Shown here: positions 41,211-49,137 of the stretch, piece by piece
How the letters are laid out: each line of letters starts with the position of its first letter
Numbering within the stretch: the first letter of the stretch is position 1
NCBI GenBank assembly: GCA_913777615.1
Contig: CAJYTK010000020.1
Span: 1 to 64,000 of the forward strand
Source: an uncultured Agrobacterium sp.
GTDB taxonomy: Bacteria > Pseudomonadota > Alphaproteobacteria > Rhizobiales > Rhizobiaceae
Reading direction: 5' to 3'
DNA: 64,000 nucleotides
Translations under genes and position numbers: made by a program
The notes under the pieces: generated by a model
What the model was told of the DNA's origin: nothing
The model's input: the letters and a program-made list of their open reading frames with translations, nothing else
Database searches by the model: none

Positions 41211-42722
41211 TCACCCAAACGGATTATACCCATCCCCATCACCACCATACCCGGTCTCCCGGCTATGATTATACCGCTCATCCCCCCGCCCCTTAGGCAA
41301 GACAGGCCGGGCAAAGGTCAGTCCAAGCGCATCCGCACGGTTGGGAGAAGGAAGCCCCCGCGCCTTCATGTCTTCCTTGCTCTCGATCTGCAGCTTGCCA
41401 TCCACGCGGGCCACAAGCTCAGGGCCGATCAGGTCGTGGTAGAGAATGTCGTCGCGCGCATCGAGCGCACCGCCCTGTTTCAGCCAGTCGCGCATGCCCT
41501 TCCACATTTCGGCACGCTTGTTGAGACAGCCGCGGTCGATGCTCTTTTCGGCGAAACTGACGAGCTGCCATGTGCGCCCCAGCGTCACGCCGGCGGAATA
41601 GATGCCGGTGCCGTGACCAAGATCGATGAACACCGCATCGGCCTGCAATTCATCCTCGAAGCGCGCCACGTGGTTTGCCACCAGAATGTCGTTGTCGTTC
41701 TTCGGCATGGTCATCAAAAGCCGGGCATAGAGCCCCTGGCGCAGATAGATCACCAGCTCGTCGTCACCCGTCCAGGCCGGATCGACACCGATGATCTTCG
41801 GTGCGAAATCATATTGCTCCTTGCGAAGATGCACCTTCTGGGCAGCATCCACATCCTCGGTGGAAATGAACTGCTTTGCCGATGTCGATGGAAACATGCC
41901 GCGCACTCGCACTTTGACGAAATCGCTGTCCTCGCCGTAATCGCTGACCCATTCGGCAAGTTTCTTCTTGTTGGTACCGGGCACCGTGCGGCTGTCGATC
42001 TGCCGTCTGATCCAGCGCCGGCGATGCCGGCGGAAACACTCGCGAAACCGCCCGGTATTCTGCGTCGGATTGCCAAACACGATCCAGATGATGATGGTGT
42101 TCTCGTCGGTCAGCGCGCCTTCGGCCACTTCCCAAACACTGTCGGTAATCTTCGACGCCTCATCGAACATCAGAACGATAATCCGGTCCTTGTTGTGCAA
42201 ACCGGCAAAAGCCTCGGTATTGTTGGCAGACCAAGCGACGAAATCCAGCCGCCACAAATCCGCGTGTCCCCGATCGCGCGACTTGATCGACATGGCCTGC
42301 GTCTCGAACCAGTGGCTGGTGATCGAGGAGCGGAACCACTTGCCCACTTCCGGCGATGTCTTGGTGCGCAGCTGCGTCTCGGTATTGGCGGTCACGACGA
42401 TCTTGCAATCGGCAAAACACGACATGGCCCAGTTGGCCATCATCCCCATCTGCGCCGATTTGCCGATCCCGTGGCCGCTCGCCACCGCAATCTGCAAAGG
42501 CTGGTAGCGGTTCTCGCTGTTCAGATGCTGACGGATCTCGTCATTGATATCCGCCTGCCAATCCCGCGGCCCCGCGATACCGTCAAGCTCGCCCTGCTCC
42601 CAATCCCACGCAAACCGCGCCCAGCCTTGCGGATCATACTGAAACCGCGCCGCCGCCTCGATAATCTCCGCATCGAGATCGGCATCCACACGGCCCTTGC
42701 TCGCCTGCTTGGCATTGCCCAT
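41211..42722 (-). CDS. Terminase large subunit
   Basis: A 503-residue packaging motor. ATPase: Walker A SGHGIGKS (82-89), Walker B IIVLMFDEA (181-189). Nuclease: VDPAWTGDD begins the RNase H-like domain, with later acidic residues in VFIDLGHGTG. It cuts concatemers and pumps DNA into the head. ATG 42722 is preceded by GGGAGATCG; the longer frame to 42878 is not conserved-looking. It is separated from TerS by 165 bases. Confidence 0.93.
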   Translation of the reverse strand: MGNAKQASKGRVDADLDAEIIEAAARFQYDPQGWARFAWDWEQGELDGIAGPRDWQADINDEIRQHLNSENRYQPLQIAVASGHGIGKSAQMGMMANWAMSCFADCKIVVTANTETQLRTKTSPEVGKWFRSSITSHWFETQAMSIKSRDRGHADLWRLDFVAWSANNTEAFAGLHNKDRIIVLMFDEASKITDSVWEVAEGALTDENTIIIWIVFGNPTQNTGRFRECFRRHRRRWIRRQIDSRTVPGTNKKKLAEWVSDYGEDSDFVKVRVRGMFPSTSAKQFISTEDVDAAQKVHLRKEQYDFAPKIIGVDPAWTGDDELVIYLRQGLYARLLMTMPKNDNDILVANHVARFEDELQADAVFIDLGHGTGIYSAGVTLGRTWQLVSFAEKSIDRGCLNKRAEMWKGMRDWLKQGGALDARDDILYHDLIGPELVARVDGKLQIESKEDMKARGLPSPNRADALGLTFARPVLPKGRGDERYNHSRETGYGGDGDGYNPFG

Positions 42723-42887
42723 GAACGATCTCCCGGCAAAGCCTGCAATGTCTGATTTGAAAGGCCGGCGCTGCATATCTCGGTAAGCACTGACACGCCC
42801 CAAATTTCGACGGGGCGCCTGTTCAGCAACGGCAGTCGTCAAGGACAGTCGCATCGCCGGCACCGTCACCCTTAGCAACGAAACCCG

Positions 42888-43433
42888 TTAGCCCAAAGCT
42901 CGCGCCTTGGCCCGCGCCAACCGCTCGGCCAGCGACCCACTAACCTCGACCTCGACCTTCTCCCGAAACGCCTGCACATCAATATGCTTGCCAATCAGCT
43001 CCAGCCGCTTAATCCGGTCACTGAGTTTCACCTGCGAAACCCGCCCGATCGCCTCGCGGCTCTCGCCACGCCCCTCGAACAATTCCTTCACCTCAACCGC
43101 CGCAACCATCCCCTGCCGCCAGATCAAAGGCCACTGATCGACGGGCTTCAGCCCGCCATTCTCATCGTAAAGATCGGCAATATCCGCCAGCGCCTCTTCG
43201 GCAAGACGCGACAGCAACCAGTCCGCATGGATTTGCGTGCGCTTCGAACGCTGCTCCTTCGCCGTGTCAATTGCGTCTCTGACCGCCGGAGTCCGCAACA
43301 GCTTCCACGCTGTCTTATCCGGGTAAGAGCGGCTATACCCTGCCCGGAGCGCGGCTTGGCTGGCATTCAGATCGACAAGATATTCCTCAACGAAAGCCTG
43401 CTGCCTCGGGGTCAATGGCCGTGGTGTTGTCAT
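42888..43433 (-). CDS. Terminase small subunit
   Basis: A 181-residue Terminase_2-type protein: LTPRQQAFVEEYLVDLNASQAALRAGYSRSYPDKTAWKLLRTPAVRDAI is the DNA-binding signature. It recognises the packaging site and hands DNA to TerL. ATG 43433 is chosen by family start; 43469 is possible. The first gene of the late minus-strand operon; the promoter must lie in the 160 bases up to the divergent gene at 43593. Confidence 0.9.
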   Translation of the reverse strand: MTTPRPLTPRQQAFVEEYLVDLNASQAALRAGYSRSYPDKTAWKLLRTPAVRDAIDTAKEQRSKRTQIHADWLLSRLAEEALADIADLYDENGGLKPVDQWPLIWRQGMVAAVEVKELFEGRGESREAIGRVSQVKLSDRIKRLELIGKHIDVQAFREKVEVEVSGSLAERLARAKARALG

Positions 43434-43592
43434 AGGAGCTGGTCTCAGTGAGGCGTTACGGTGAGGCATGCGAAAGGCAGAGGAGAGCGCCACCTGCGAC
43501 AGCCAAATCTCTGCACCAGTTCACTCATTGTTTATTGATTACGTAGCTCCCGCCATGCATTCTCAGATAGGCGATTTATACCCAGGACACTC

Positions 43593-44117
43593 ATGAGTAC
43601 GTGGCTACAGATTCTGCCTGCTTTAAGCGGCTTTGTTGGCGTTATAGTTGGCTCCGGTTGCTCGCTTATCGGTCAGCACTGGCAACGACGACATGATGTC
43701 ACCCAGCGAAAGCAATCGATCTCCTTTGCTATCGCAGCAGAAATAGAAGCTTACATAGAAATAGTCGATCAGCGGGAATGGGTGCAACTTGCCGAAGTTT
43801 TGATCGCGCAGGCTATAGATGGACGTATCCCAAAAGTGGAAAATTGGCTACCTGAGCAGGAACAAGCAAAGGATCCGTTTCCTATATTCGCGTCCAACAT
43901 GGCTAACATCGGAGTGTTGGGACCCATCACTGGCCCTTTAGCCAAATTCTACACACGGGTTGTCGGCATAAGAACGACCGTCACGAGTTTGCAGCTTGGA
44001 GTCTATGACGATCTAGGCCCAGAGGGTATAGCGGGAGTGATCCGCCGCGAGGTTGATCTCTGGTTAGAGACGGTCGTTTTAGGTCGAAAATTGGTCCAAG
44101 ATTTACGTGCTTTGTAG
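43593..44117 (+). CDS. Hypothetical single-span membrane protein (prophage cargo)
   Basis: A 174-residue protein with one N-terminal membrane segment (LPALSGFVGVIVGSGCSLIGQ, about 8-28), then a basic turn QHWQRRHDVTQRKQ and a cytosolic helical domain. This build (short anchor, RR-rich turn, helical body) is common for small phage or defence-associated proteins, but no family is identified. Divergent from terS; lower GC than the surrounding phage genes, which suggests separate acquisition. Confidence 0.6.
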   Translation: MSTWLQILPALSGFVGVIVGSGCSLIGQHWQRRHDVTQRKQSISFAIAAEIEAYIEIVDQREWVQLAEVLIAQAIDGRIPKVENWLPEQEQAKDPFPIFASNMANIGVLGPITGPLAKFYTRVVGIRTTVTSLQLGVYDDLGPEGIAGVIRREVDLWLETVVLGRKLVQDLRAL

Positions 44118-44253
44118 AAGGATAGAAAACAACCGCTGGAGTTATGATAATACCTCACTTTTAAAGAGGACTAGAAACTTCAAGCTGAACGTCTTCGTGC
44201 GGAGCTGACCGAAGACCACCCTAACAAGACAGATGCTTCAATGAGCCAGAAAC

Positions 44254-44278
44254 GCAAAAAGCGACCCGAAGGCCGCTC
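44254..44278 (-). terminator. Terminator facing the Fic gene side
   Basis: On the minus strand AGCGGCC-TTCG-GGTCGCT, with one mismatch and a stable tetraloop, is followed by TTTTT. It could end transcripts coming from the Fic gene. Confidence 0.5.
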
Positions 44279-44399
44279 CCAAATACAATTCTTCAAATAT
44301 GAAGACATGTCATTTATCGCTATTTCGGGAAGAAAAGTCAAACGCTAAAATCCTCAAAACTCAAAAATCTTCTAAAGCTCTGAAAAATATATTTTAAAA

Positions 44400-44573
44400 T
44401 CCACTGATCCAAAGGACGATTTGTATAGAGAACCCGCTTTGACGGCTGGTGCGACATTCATCGTCAGTAGCGGCAGGCATTTCGAGCATCCTGCCGACAA
44501 GGCGTTCGGCATATCGGTGATGAGAGCCGGAGATTTCGCGGCGGAATTGACGAGAAGGAGACAATCAACATGA
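44400..44573 (+). pseudogene. Remnant of a PIN-domain toxin (C-terminal part)
   Basis: The frame reads STDPKDDLYREPALTAGATFIVSSGRHF followed by a C-terminal stretch ending in AGDFAAELTRRR, closed by TGA at 44571-44573. DPKDD..., the AGATFIVS strand and a final VMRAGDF helix are the last third of PIN-family toxins (COG2402-like). A TAA at 44373-44375 closes the frame upstream and no N-terminal part is present, so the gene is a fragment. It lies between the plus-strand membrane-protein gene and fic. Confidence 0.55.
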
Positions 44574-44647
44574 GCACCTATCTCCTCAGATTTTGACCTT
44601 TGCTTTCACGGCCTCTGCAAGCGGTAGCAAAGGTCAAAAGCAGACCA

Positions 44648-45784
44648 TTAGTCACGAACGATCTGCAAAAGCGGCTCAAAACTATAGAGCGCTGGCCGTC
44701 GACCGGCAGCAGGCTCAAGAGTCCGTATCAGCCCGCGTTCGGACAAGATGCGCGTGAACCGGTGAGCGGAGGGTCCAGGAATTCCAGATTTTTTGGTGAA
44801 AACGTTATTCCTGAAAACTGGACGCGAAAAAAGGAAGTCCAGAGCCGCTGTGCTCCACTGCGATGTCAGGAGTTGCGGAAACTCTTTTTTCAGCTCTTCG
44901 TAAAGGTCGCGAATCCGTTCGGCTGTTGCCAGGTTTTTTTGCGCCTGGGCTTCCAAGGCTTCGAGAAAGAAAATGATCCACTCGGTCCAAGCCCCCGACT
45001 TGGACACGTCACGCATAAGATCGATATATTCATCGCGGCGATCTTCAAAATAGCTACTGATATAGAAGTGCGGCGCGGAGATCGCTCCGGCTTTCCAAAG
45101 CATGAGGGTGATCAACATCCGCCCAATTCTGCCATTACCCTCTTTGAACGGATGCAGGGCCTCGAACTCCAGATGAGCGACTGCCGTCTTGATGAGAATC
45201 TGCCAGTCATCCGAGTCGATGAACGCGAAAAGACGATCCATGCCATCTTGAAGTTGTTCGGGTCGCATTGGCACGAAATGAACTTTGCGGCGCATTCGAT
45301 CGGCGAGATAATTTTGCTCCGTCTTATACTCGCCGGGGGATAGATGCGCGCCGCGACCGAAACCAAGAAGAACGCGATGCGCGCTTTTTACGAGAAAGCC
45401 GGACAGTGGCGCTCCCTGCTCCATACTGCGCTGGGCGGCTGACAGGGCGCGAGTGTACAAAAAGACCTCAATCGCTTCATTACGATAGTGGCCACCCGTC
45501 TCGTCACCGCTTTCTTCCTGATCGGCTTCATATCGCAACACTTCGTCGAGCGTACTGACCGTGCCTTCCATACGGGAAGACACAACGGCTTCTTGATTTC
45601 TCAAGGGCGCCAGCAGAATCTCGCTATTATGCATGCTCTTGAGCATTTGATCGTAGCGCGCCAGAGCAGCGGATGCGGATGCCACCGTCGTAATGAGTCT
45701 GCCAGCATCGATGGACCGCGGTGGAAACTGATCATAGTGATATTCGACCGCTTCAGAGAGGTCCAAGCCTGGGCGCTGCGCCAT
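44648..45784 (-). CDS. Fic-domain protein with inhibitory motif and C-terminal winged helix
   Basis: A 378-residue Fic protein, predicted to transfer AMP (or another nucleotide part) to target proteins. The catalytic loop HPFKEGNGRIGR (211-222) is complete. SSRMEG (69-74) fits the inhibitory alpha-helix motif (S/T)xxxE(G/N) of class II Fic proteins, which holds the enzyme inactive. Residues about 310-378 look like a winged helix (ARQ-free: FTKKSGIPGPSAHRFTRILSERGLIRTLE). Upstream, at 45849-46023, is an array of palindromic sites that might be its own operator. It lies in the prophage accessory region and is lower in GC; it may be a regulator, defence or toxin gene of the lysogen. Confidence 0.85.
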   Translation of the reverse strand: MAQRPGLDLSEAVEYHYDQFPPRSIDAGRLITTVASASAALARYDQMLKSMHNSEILLAPLRNQEAVVSSRMEGTVSTLDEVLRYEADQEESGDETGGHYRNEAIEVFLYTRALSAAQRSMEQGAPLSGFLVKSAHRVLLGFGRGAHLSPGEYKTEQNYLADRMRRKVHFVPMRPEQLQDGMDRLFAFIDSDDWQILIKTAVAHLEFEALHPFKEGNGRIGRMLITLMLWKAGAISAPHFYISSYFEDRRDEYIDLMRDVSKSGAWTEWIIFFLEALEAQAQKNLATAERIRDLYEELKKEFPQLLTSQWSTAALDFLFSRPVFRNNVFTKKSGIPGPSAHRFTRILSERGLIRTLEPAAGRRPALYSFEPLLQIVRD

Positions 45785-45848
45785 TGTGATGTCCGAGTTT
45801 CAGGATTCTTGACGTATCAGCTACGATGTAATGCCTGATCACGGAGCC

Positions 45849-46023
45849 GTTGTCTATCAAGAATGGTTATTTTTGATAGACAACACGGTTTGATGTGCAT
45901 CTGTATCACTCAAACCCATTTGATTTTCAAAATACCGGATTATTGATAGTCAAATCCTTTTGCGTATCACGCATGCGAGACAAGCCGGTTTGTCTTTCAA
46001 AAAGCGACAATTTTGAAAATCAA
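45849..46023. promoter_or_regulatory. Array of TTTG-N5-CAAA palindromes upstream of fic
   Basis: Six related sites in 175 bases: GTTGTCTATCAA (45849-45860), TTGATAGACAAC (45873-45884, its exact inverse), TTTGATTTTCAAA (45919-45931), TTGATAGTCAAA (45943-45954), TTTGTCTTTCAAA (45989-46001) and TTTTGAAAATCAA (46011-46023). Also GGTTTGA/TCAAACC at 45887-45893 and 45910-45916. The region is AT-rich and without genes; it most likely carries the fic promoter under control of a dimeric regulator. Confidence 0.6.
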
Positions 46024-46161
46024 CCTCTTCTATGCACCGGATCGTTGTTCATCCGGCGTGGGAAGCCACTTGAAGCTATGTAAGGGCTTCTCGCATAGCC
46101 CATAAAATTGGCGTGGCGAGGGCGACGCGAACGCCGCCGCCTTCAAGACTTTTCACCCCAA

Positions 46162-46722
46162 TCACACCCCAAAAAACCGCGCAAGCACATTGCACACCAC
46201 CCGCAAGTCCCCCAGCATATGGTGCTGCCGCTCGCCCTTGATCACGCAGAAATCCAGCGCTGCCCAAAGGTTCTGCCGTAGCTCGTTCTGCGCGGTCTGG
46301 ACGGTCTTGCGGCATCCGTCATAGCGGGCAATCACCGCCTTGCACCATTTCTCGTAATCCTCGCTGATCGTCTGGGAGGGCGTGCTGCGCTCGCTCCTGT
46401 CGCGTTCCCCATCCGGCGCCTTGATCGCCATCATATAGGATTGGCGCAGTTCCAGAAACCGCACCGCGCCCTCATACTGGTCGTCGCTCAGGCCGTCGCG
46501 TTTGCCGAGCATGTTCAGCGTGCCGATATAGGTTGCCGCCCGCGGATCACGCGCTTCTTCCATGGTCACACCCATGCGGCTTGCCCGCGCTTTCAGCGCC
46601 ACGCTGTCTGCTGGCGCGTGGGCGCGGCCGGATCTTGAGATGCGCCCATTCGGCTCGCGCGCCACATTGATCACCTTGCGCCGTCCGCGCTTCTGCTTCA
46701 GTTTTTCGGCCTTGCTGGTCAT
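46162..46722 (-). CDS. Phage early protein of unknown function
   Basis: A 186-residue basic protein: an Arg/Lys-rich start (KAEKLKQKRGRRKVINVAREPNGRISR), then a helical body with KRDGLSDDQYEGAVRFLELRQSYMMAI and a final helix LRVVCNVLARFFGV. It is the last gene of the early leftward operon, its ATG overlapping the previous stop (ATGA). Similar proteins are frequent in rhizobial prophages as I recall; a terminase-independent role in regulation or replication is possible. Confidence 0.65.
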   Translation of the reverse strand: MTSKAEKLKQKRGRRKVINVAREPNGRISRSGRAHAPADSVALKARASRMGVTMEEARDPRAATYIGTLNMLGKRDGLSDDQYEGAVRFLELRQSYMMAIKAPDGERDRSERSTPSQTISEDYEKWCKAVIARYDGCRKTVQTAQNELRQNLWAALDFCVIKGERQHHMLGDLRVVCNVLARFFGV

Positions 46723-47129
46723 GCTGCTTGTCCTTCCGATGTTGCGTCACAAAGTTCGTTTGATGTCGTTTCTGCGGGCCAGTGGGCAGCTTCACACGCC
46801 GCCGCTTGTGCCTTCGCCTTTCGGTAGAGATGCAGAATGGAGGTGTGGTCGCGGCGCATGAAGCGGGCGATCTGTGGGTAGGTCTTGCCCAGCGCATCGC
46901 GAAAATGCACCACCATCTCCATCCGGATCCGCACCAGCCAGCGGGCGCGCACGTCGCTGCGCACCAGTTGCAGCGTGGCGTCCGGGTGCTTTTCGAGAAC
47001 AAAGCGCGCCGCATCCGCCATGCTGTCGCGGGCGCGCGCCTCCAGCGGGCTGACGAGGCGCAGAAACCCGTCCACGCGGCTCGTCTGGATCAGGGTGAAA
47101 CTCAGCTGTGTTTGCGGATAGAGGCTCAT
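46719..47129 (-). CDS. Phage protein with DnaA domain IV-like DNA-binding part
   Basis: A 136-residue protein whose C-terminal half (MVVHFRDALGKTYPQIARFMRRDHTSILHLYRK, about 72-104) follows DnaA domain IV, including the RDHTSILH signature (93-100) that contacts the DnaA box. The N-terminal domain is different from DnaA and there is no ATPase. It may bind DnaA-box-like sites to start phage replication or to modulate host initiation. Coupled by ATGA overlaps to both neighbours. Confidence 0.7.
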   Translation of the reverse strand: MSLYPQTQLSFTLIQTSRVDGFLRLVSPLEARARDSMADAARFVLEKHPDATLQLVRSDVRARWLVRIRMEMVVHFRDALGKTYPQIARFMRRDHTSILHLYRKAKAQAAACEAAHWPAETTSNELCDATSEGQAA

Positions 47130-47764
47130 CGTCTGTCGTCCTTGCCGATGCGTGTCTTTGAAATCTTCGAAGGGTGCTGCGGCGTCTTTTTCATCGCATC
47201 CAGCGTCGCCTGCACCTGCGGGTCGAGAGAGCCATGCAGGAACCCGACCCTTGCCGGGGCCCCGGCACGCGCCTCAGCCACAATCGCCCTCACCCGCGCT
47301 TTCACCGCAGGATCAGCCCGCTCGATAGCAATCAGCGCCCGCCGTTTTTCATCCGCCGCACGATCGAACAGCCGCGAGGCCTCGGTGCGCAGCGCATAGC
47401 GTTCGGCGTGAAAAGGCGCGATGATGGCTCTGGCCTGCTTGCCGAACTCCGCGCAGGTCGGCACGAACTGGCCGGTATGGTTGGCAACCCGCCCGGCCAT
47501 AAAATCATTGGCCGCCTCGCACACCGCCCACTCCGGCAGATCGGCGCAAACCCCGCGAAACTCCCGGCCAAAACCCGCCACATCCATGCCCGGCTGCGGT
47601 CGAAACTGGCCAATCAGCCGCAATGCAGTATCGCGAACGGTCTCAGCTGCGGCAGGCGCCAGAAGCCGGTCGATTTCCTGCACCCGCAGGGCAATCTGCC
47701 GCGCACGCTCTCGATATCGCTCCGGCAGCCGGTCGAACTGATCCTTGGCAATGAGGTCAAACAT
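47126..47764 (-). CDS. Phage early protein, possible replication helper
   Basis: A 212-residue protein, helical with a pattern DVAGFGREFRGVCADLPEWAVCEAANDFMAGR and FVPTCAEFGKQARAI, seen in rhizobial phage replication modules as I recall. Placed between the DUF1376 and DnaA-like genes and coupled to both by overlapping start/stop codons, so a role in helicase loading is conceivable but not shown by any motif. Confidence 0.6.
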   Translation of the reverse strand: MFDLIAKDQFDRLPERYRERARQIALRVQEIDRLLAPAAAETVRDTALRLIGQFRPQPGMDVAGFGREFRGVCADLPEWAVCEAANDFMAGRVANHTGQFVPTCAEFGKQARAIIAPFHAERYALRTEASRLFDRAADEKRRALIAIERADPAVKARVRAIVAEARAGAPARVGFLHGSLDPQVQATLDAMKKTPQHPSKISKTRIGKDDRR

Positions 47765-48248
47765 CCTGGAAAGCCTCCATCAAAACATCGCGGGATGATT
47801 TTTTCGGCGCGACCGCGCCTTTAGAAAAATCGCCAGATTTTTCTTCTATGGCTGTGACTCTGGAAGCAGTGCTTCGGCTCTGCGCCCGCAATGCCTTCGC
47901 ATCGCTGTTTTTCTCAGCCTTCCAACGGGTTACGGCGCTATCCCTGGCTTTCGCCTTGCGCTCCATGGCCTTTTCCCGCTCCAGCCGAAGGCGCTTCTGC
48001 ACCCATTTCTTCCGCCGCTTGTCGAGCTTCCAGAACGCCATCACCACCGGCTTCATCGCCCGCCACTTGGCCGGCGAAACCTTGGCCTGCAGCGCCAGCA
48101 ACGCGTCGTCGTCAACAAGCGAACAATCGGGAGAGCGCCAGGCCTGAAACAGCAGCAGCAGATAGGCGCCATGCTGCTCGGTGGTCAGATGCACCGTGTC
48201 GGCGAGATACGCATCGGTCCAGAACGGCATGAAAGGCAGGTTAGCCAT
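47757..48248 (-). CDS. DUF1376 protein (phage replication module)
   Basis: A 163-residue protein. The start MANLPFMPFWTDAYLADTVHLTTEQHGAYLLLLFQAWR is diagnostic for DUF1376, found in phage replication modules before helicase or loader genes. The rest is basic and linker-like. ATG 48248 fits GGAG seven bases upstream, while ATG 48254 would be too close to it. Overlaps both neighbours. Confidence 0.82.
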   Translation of the reverse strand: MANLPFMPFWTDAYLADTVHLTTEQHGAYLLLLFQAWRSPDCSLVDDDALLALQAKVSPAKWRAMKPVVMAFWKLDKRRKKWVQKRLRLEREKAMERKAKARDSAVTRWKAEKNSDAKALRAQSRSTASRVTAIEEKSGDFSKGAVAPKKSSRDVLMEAFQDV

Positions 48249-48447
48249 TGGCATTCTCCGCGCGCATCGGCGGCGTGCCCCAGGCGTCCTTGCCGGGGTG
48301 ATACTTGATCACCGCCACATTCGCCGCCCGGCTTTCTTCGCGAAGCCGGGCAAGCTCGTTGTAAACATCGGCTTCCGTGCGCCCCAGAATGTAGGCGATC
48401 TCGGCGGTGTCATATCCGGAGCGGAAAAGTGTCAGTGCCTTGCTCAT
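48241..48447 (-). CDS. Small helix-turn-helix phage protein
   Basis: A 68-residue protein: FRSGYDTAEIAYILGRTEADVYNELARLREE (8-38) reads as a helix-turn-helix of the resolvase/sigma-4-like type. It is upstream of and overlapping the DUF1376 gene. Possibly a regulator of the early operon. Confidence 0.65.
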   Translation of the reverse strand: MSKALTLFRSGYDTAEIAYILGRTEADVYNELARLREESRAANVAVIKYHPGKDAWGTPPMRAENANG

Positions 48448-48778
48448 GCGTCATCTCGCTTCTCGCCATAAGGCGGCAAAGGTCTCCCGCCGTCTGAACC
48501 GGTGGCGCAGACGTCAGGCTTGGTCTTGGCAATGGTGATCTCCCGCCGCACCGTCACGGCGCGGTCGAGGCGCGTAAGGCCGAAAGCTCGGCGCTCCGGC
48601 TCAAAGTCTGCCTCCCGACAAGCACATCCAACCGTCCACTTGGGACGGCAAAGGCTTCGAGGTAGGAAGGGGTTGGGCTGACGGCCCGGGGAGGATAAGC
48701 CGTCAGCCCGCTTTTGATCGCCGGAGAGGAGAAGCGATCAAAAGCTGATATGCAGTCATGCGGCAAACACTCCGGCCT
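48448..48778. other. Gene-poor stretch of the early region
   Basis: No gene is firmly supported. A minus-strand frame ending at 48444 (TGA overlapping the next ATG) reads CACREADFEPERRAFGLTRL and VTVRREITIAKTKPDV like a real protein, but its only start codons are late GTGs without a ribosome-binding site, so it may be decayed or translated by readthrough. Two contiguous perfect hairpins lie at 48675-48745 (separate entry). Confidence 0.4.
48675..48745 (-). repeat. Twin perfect hairpins with anti-Shine-Dalgarno loops
   Basis: Hairpin 1: GGGCTGACGGC / GCCGTCAGCCC (48675-48685 with 48699-48709). Hairpin 2 follows at once: GCTTTTGATCGC / GCGATCAAAAGC (48710-48721 with 48734-48745). On the minus (transcribed) strand the loops read TTATCCTCCCCGG and TTCTCCTCTCCG, so both present CCTCC/CTCCTC. 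Confidence 0.75.
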
Positions 48779-48910
48779 TCACGCCGCCAGCCGTTCCCGG
48801 TTGATGCGCTCCATCTCGCAAAGAAGCTCGGCCTCCAAGGCCTCGATGTCGATGCGCACATCCCCATCGTCATGCGTCGCTGCAGGATGCGCAGTGCTGC
48901 TTGTCGTCAT
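48779..48910 (-). CDS. Small phage early protein, 43 residues
   Basis: MTTSSTAHPAATHDDGDVRI followed by an acidic helix ending ERINRERLAA. Its ATG shares ATGA with the stop of the upstream gene, the rule in this operon, which supports translation. No function recognised. Confidence 0.6.
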   Translation of the reverse strand: MTTSSTAHPAATHDDGDVRIDIEALEAELLCEMERINRERLAA

Positions 48911-49137
48911 AGCCGCGCCGCCTCTTCGATTGTCAGCAGCGCGCAGACTGGGCGGGCAAAGGTCACGGTGATCCTGATCAACGTGTTCCAGTCCGGCCCG
49001 CGCTCGATCAGGTCATGCAGCTCGTCCAGTTCCTCGATGGCATATTCGACATCGACGACACCCGCGTCGCTTCGATATTCGGCCACCGCCTTCCAGCGCG
49101 CCACGCCCAGACCGGGCTTTTCCAGAACGTCAGTCAT
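48907..49137 (-). CDS. Phage early protein of unknown function, 76 residues
   Basis: A small acidic alpha/beta protein (VVDVEYAIEELDELHDLIERGPDWNTLIRITVTFARP). Its start overlaps the previous gene by eight bases and its end overlaps the next by four. The layout resembles the small orphan proteins of phage early operons; no family recognised. Confidence 0.6.
   Translation of the reverse strand: MTDVLEKPGLGVARWKAVAEYRSDAGVVDVEYAIEELDELHDLIERGPDWNTLIRITVTFARPVCALLTIEEAARL

Noticed and set aside
44240-44347. Short plus-strand frame MSQKRKKRPEG...
   Set aside because: It overlaps the terminator hairpin at 44254-44278, lacks a ribosome-binding site and has no recognisable features.
46076-46315. 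Minus-strand frame of 79 codons at the end of the early operon
   Set aside because: It overlaps the end of the supported gene at 46162-46722 in another frame and has no start signal.
48554-48766. Minus-strand frame of 70 codons in the early region
   Set aside because: It runs through both perfect hairpins, has no ribosome-binding site and competes with another frame that looks more protein-like; neither is firm enough to call a gene.
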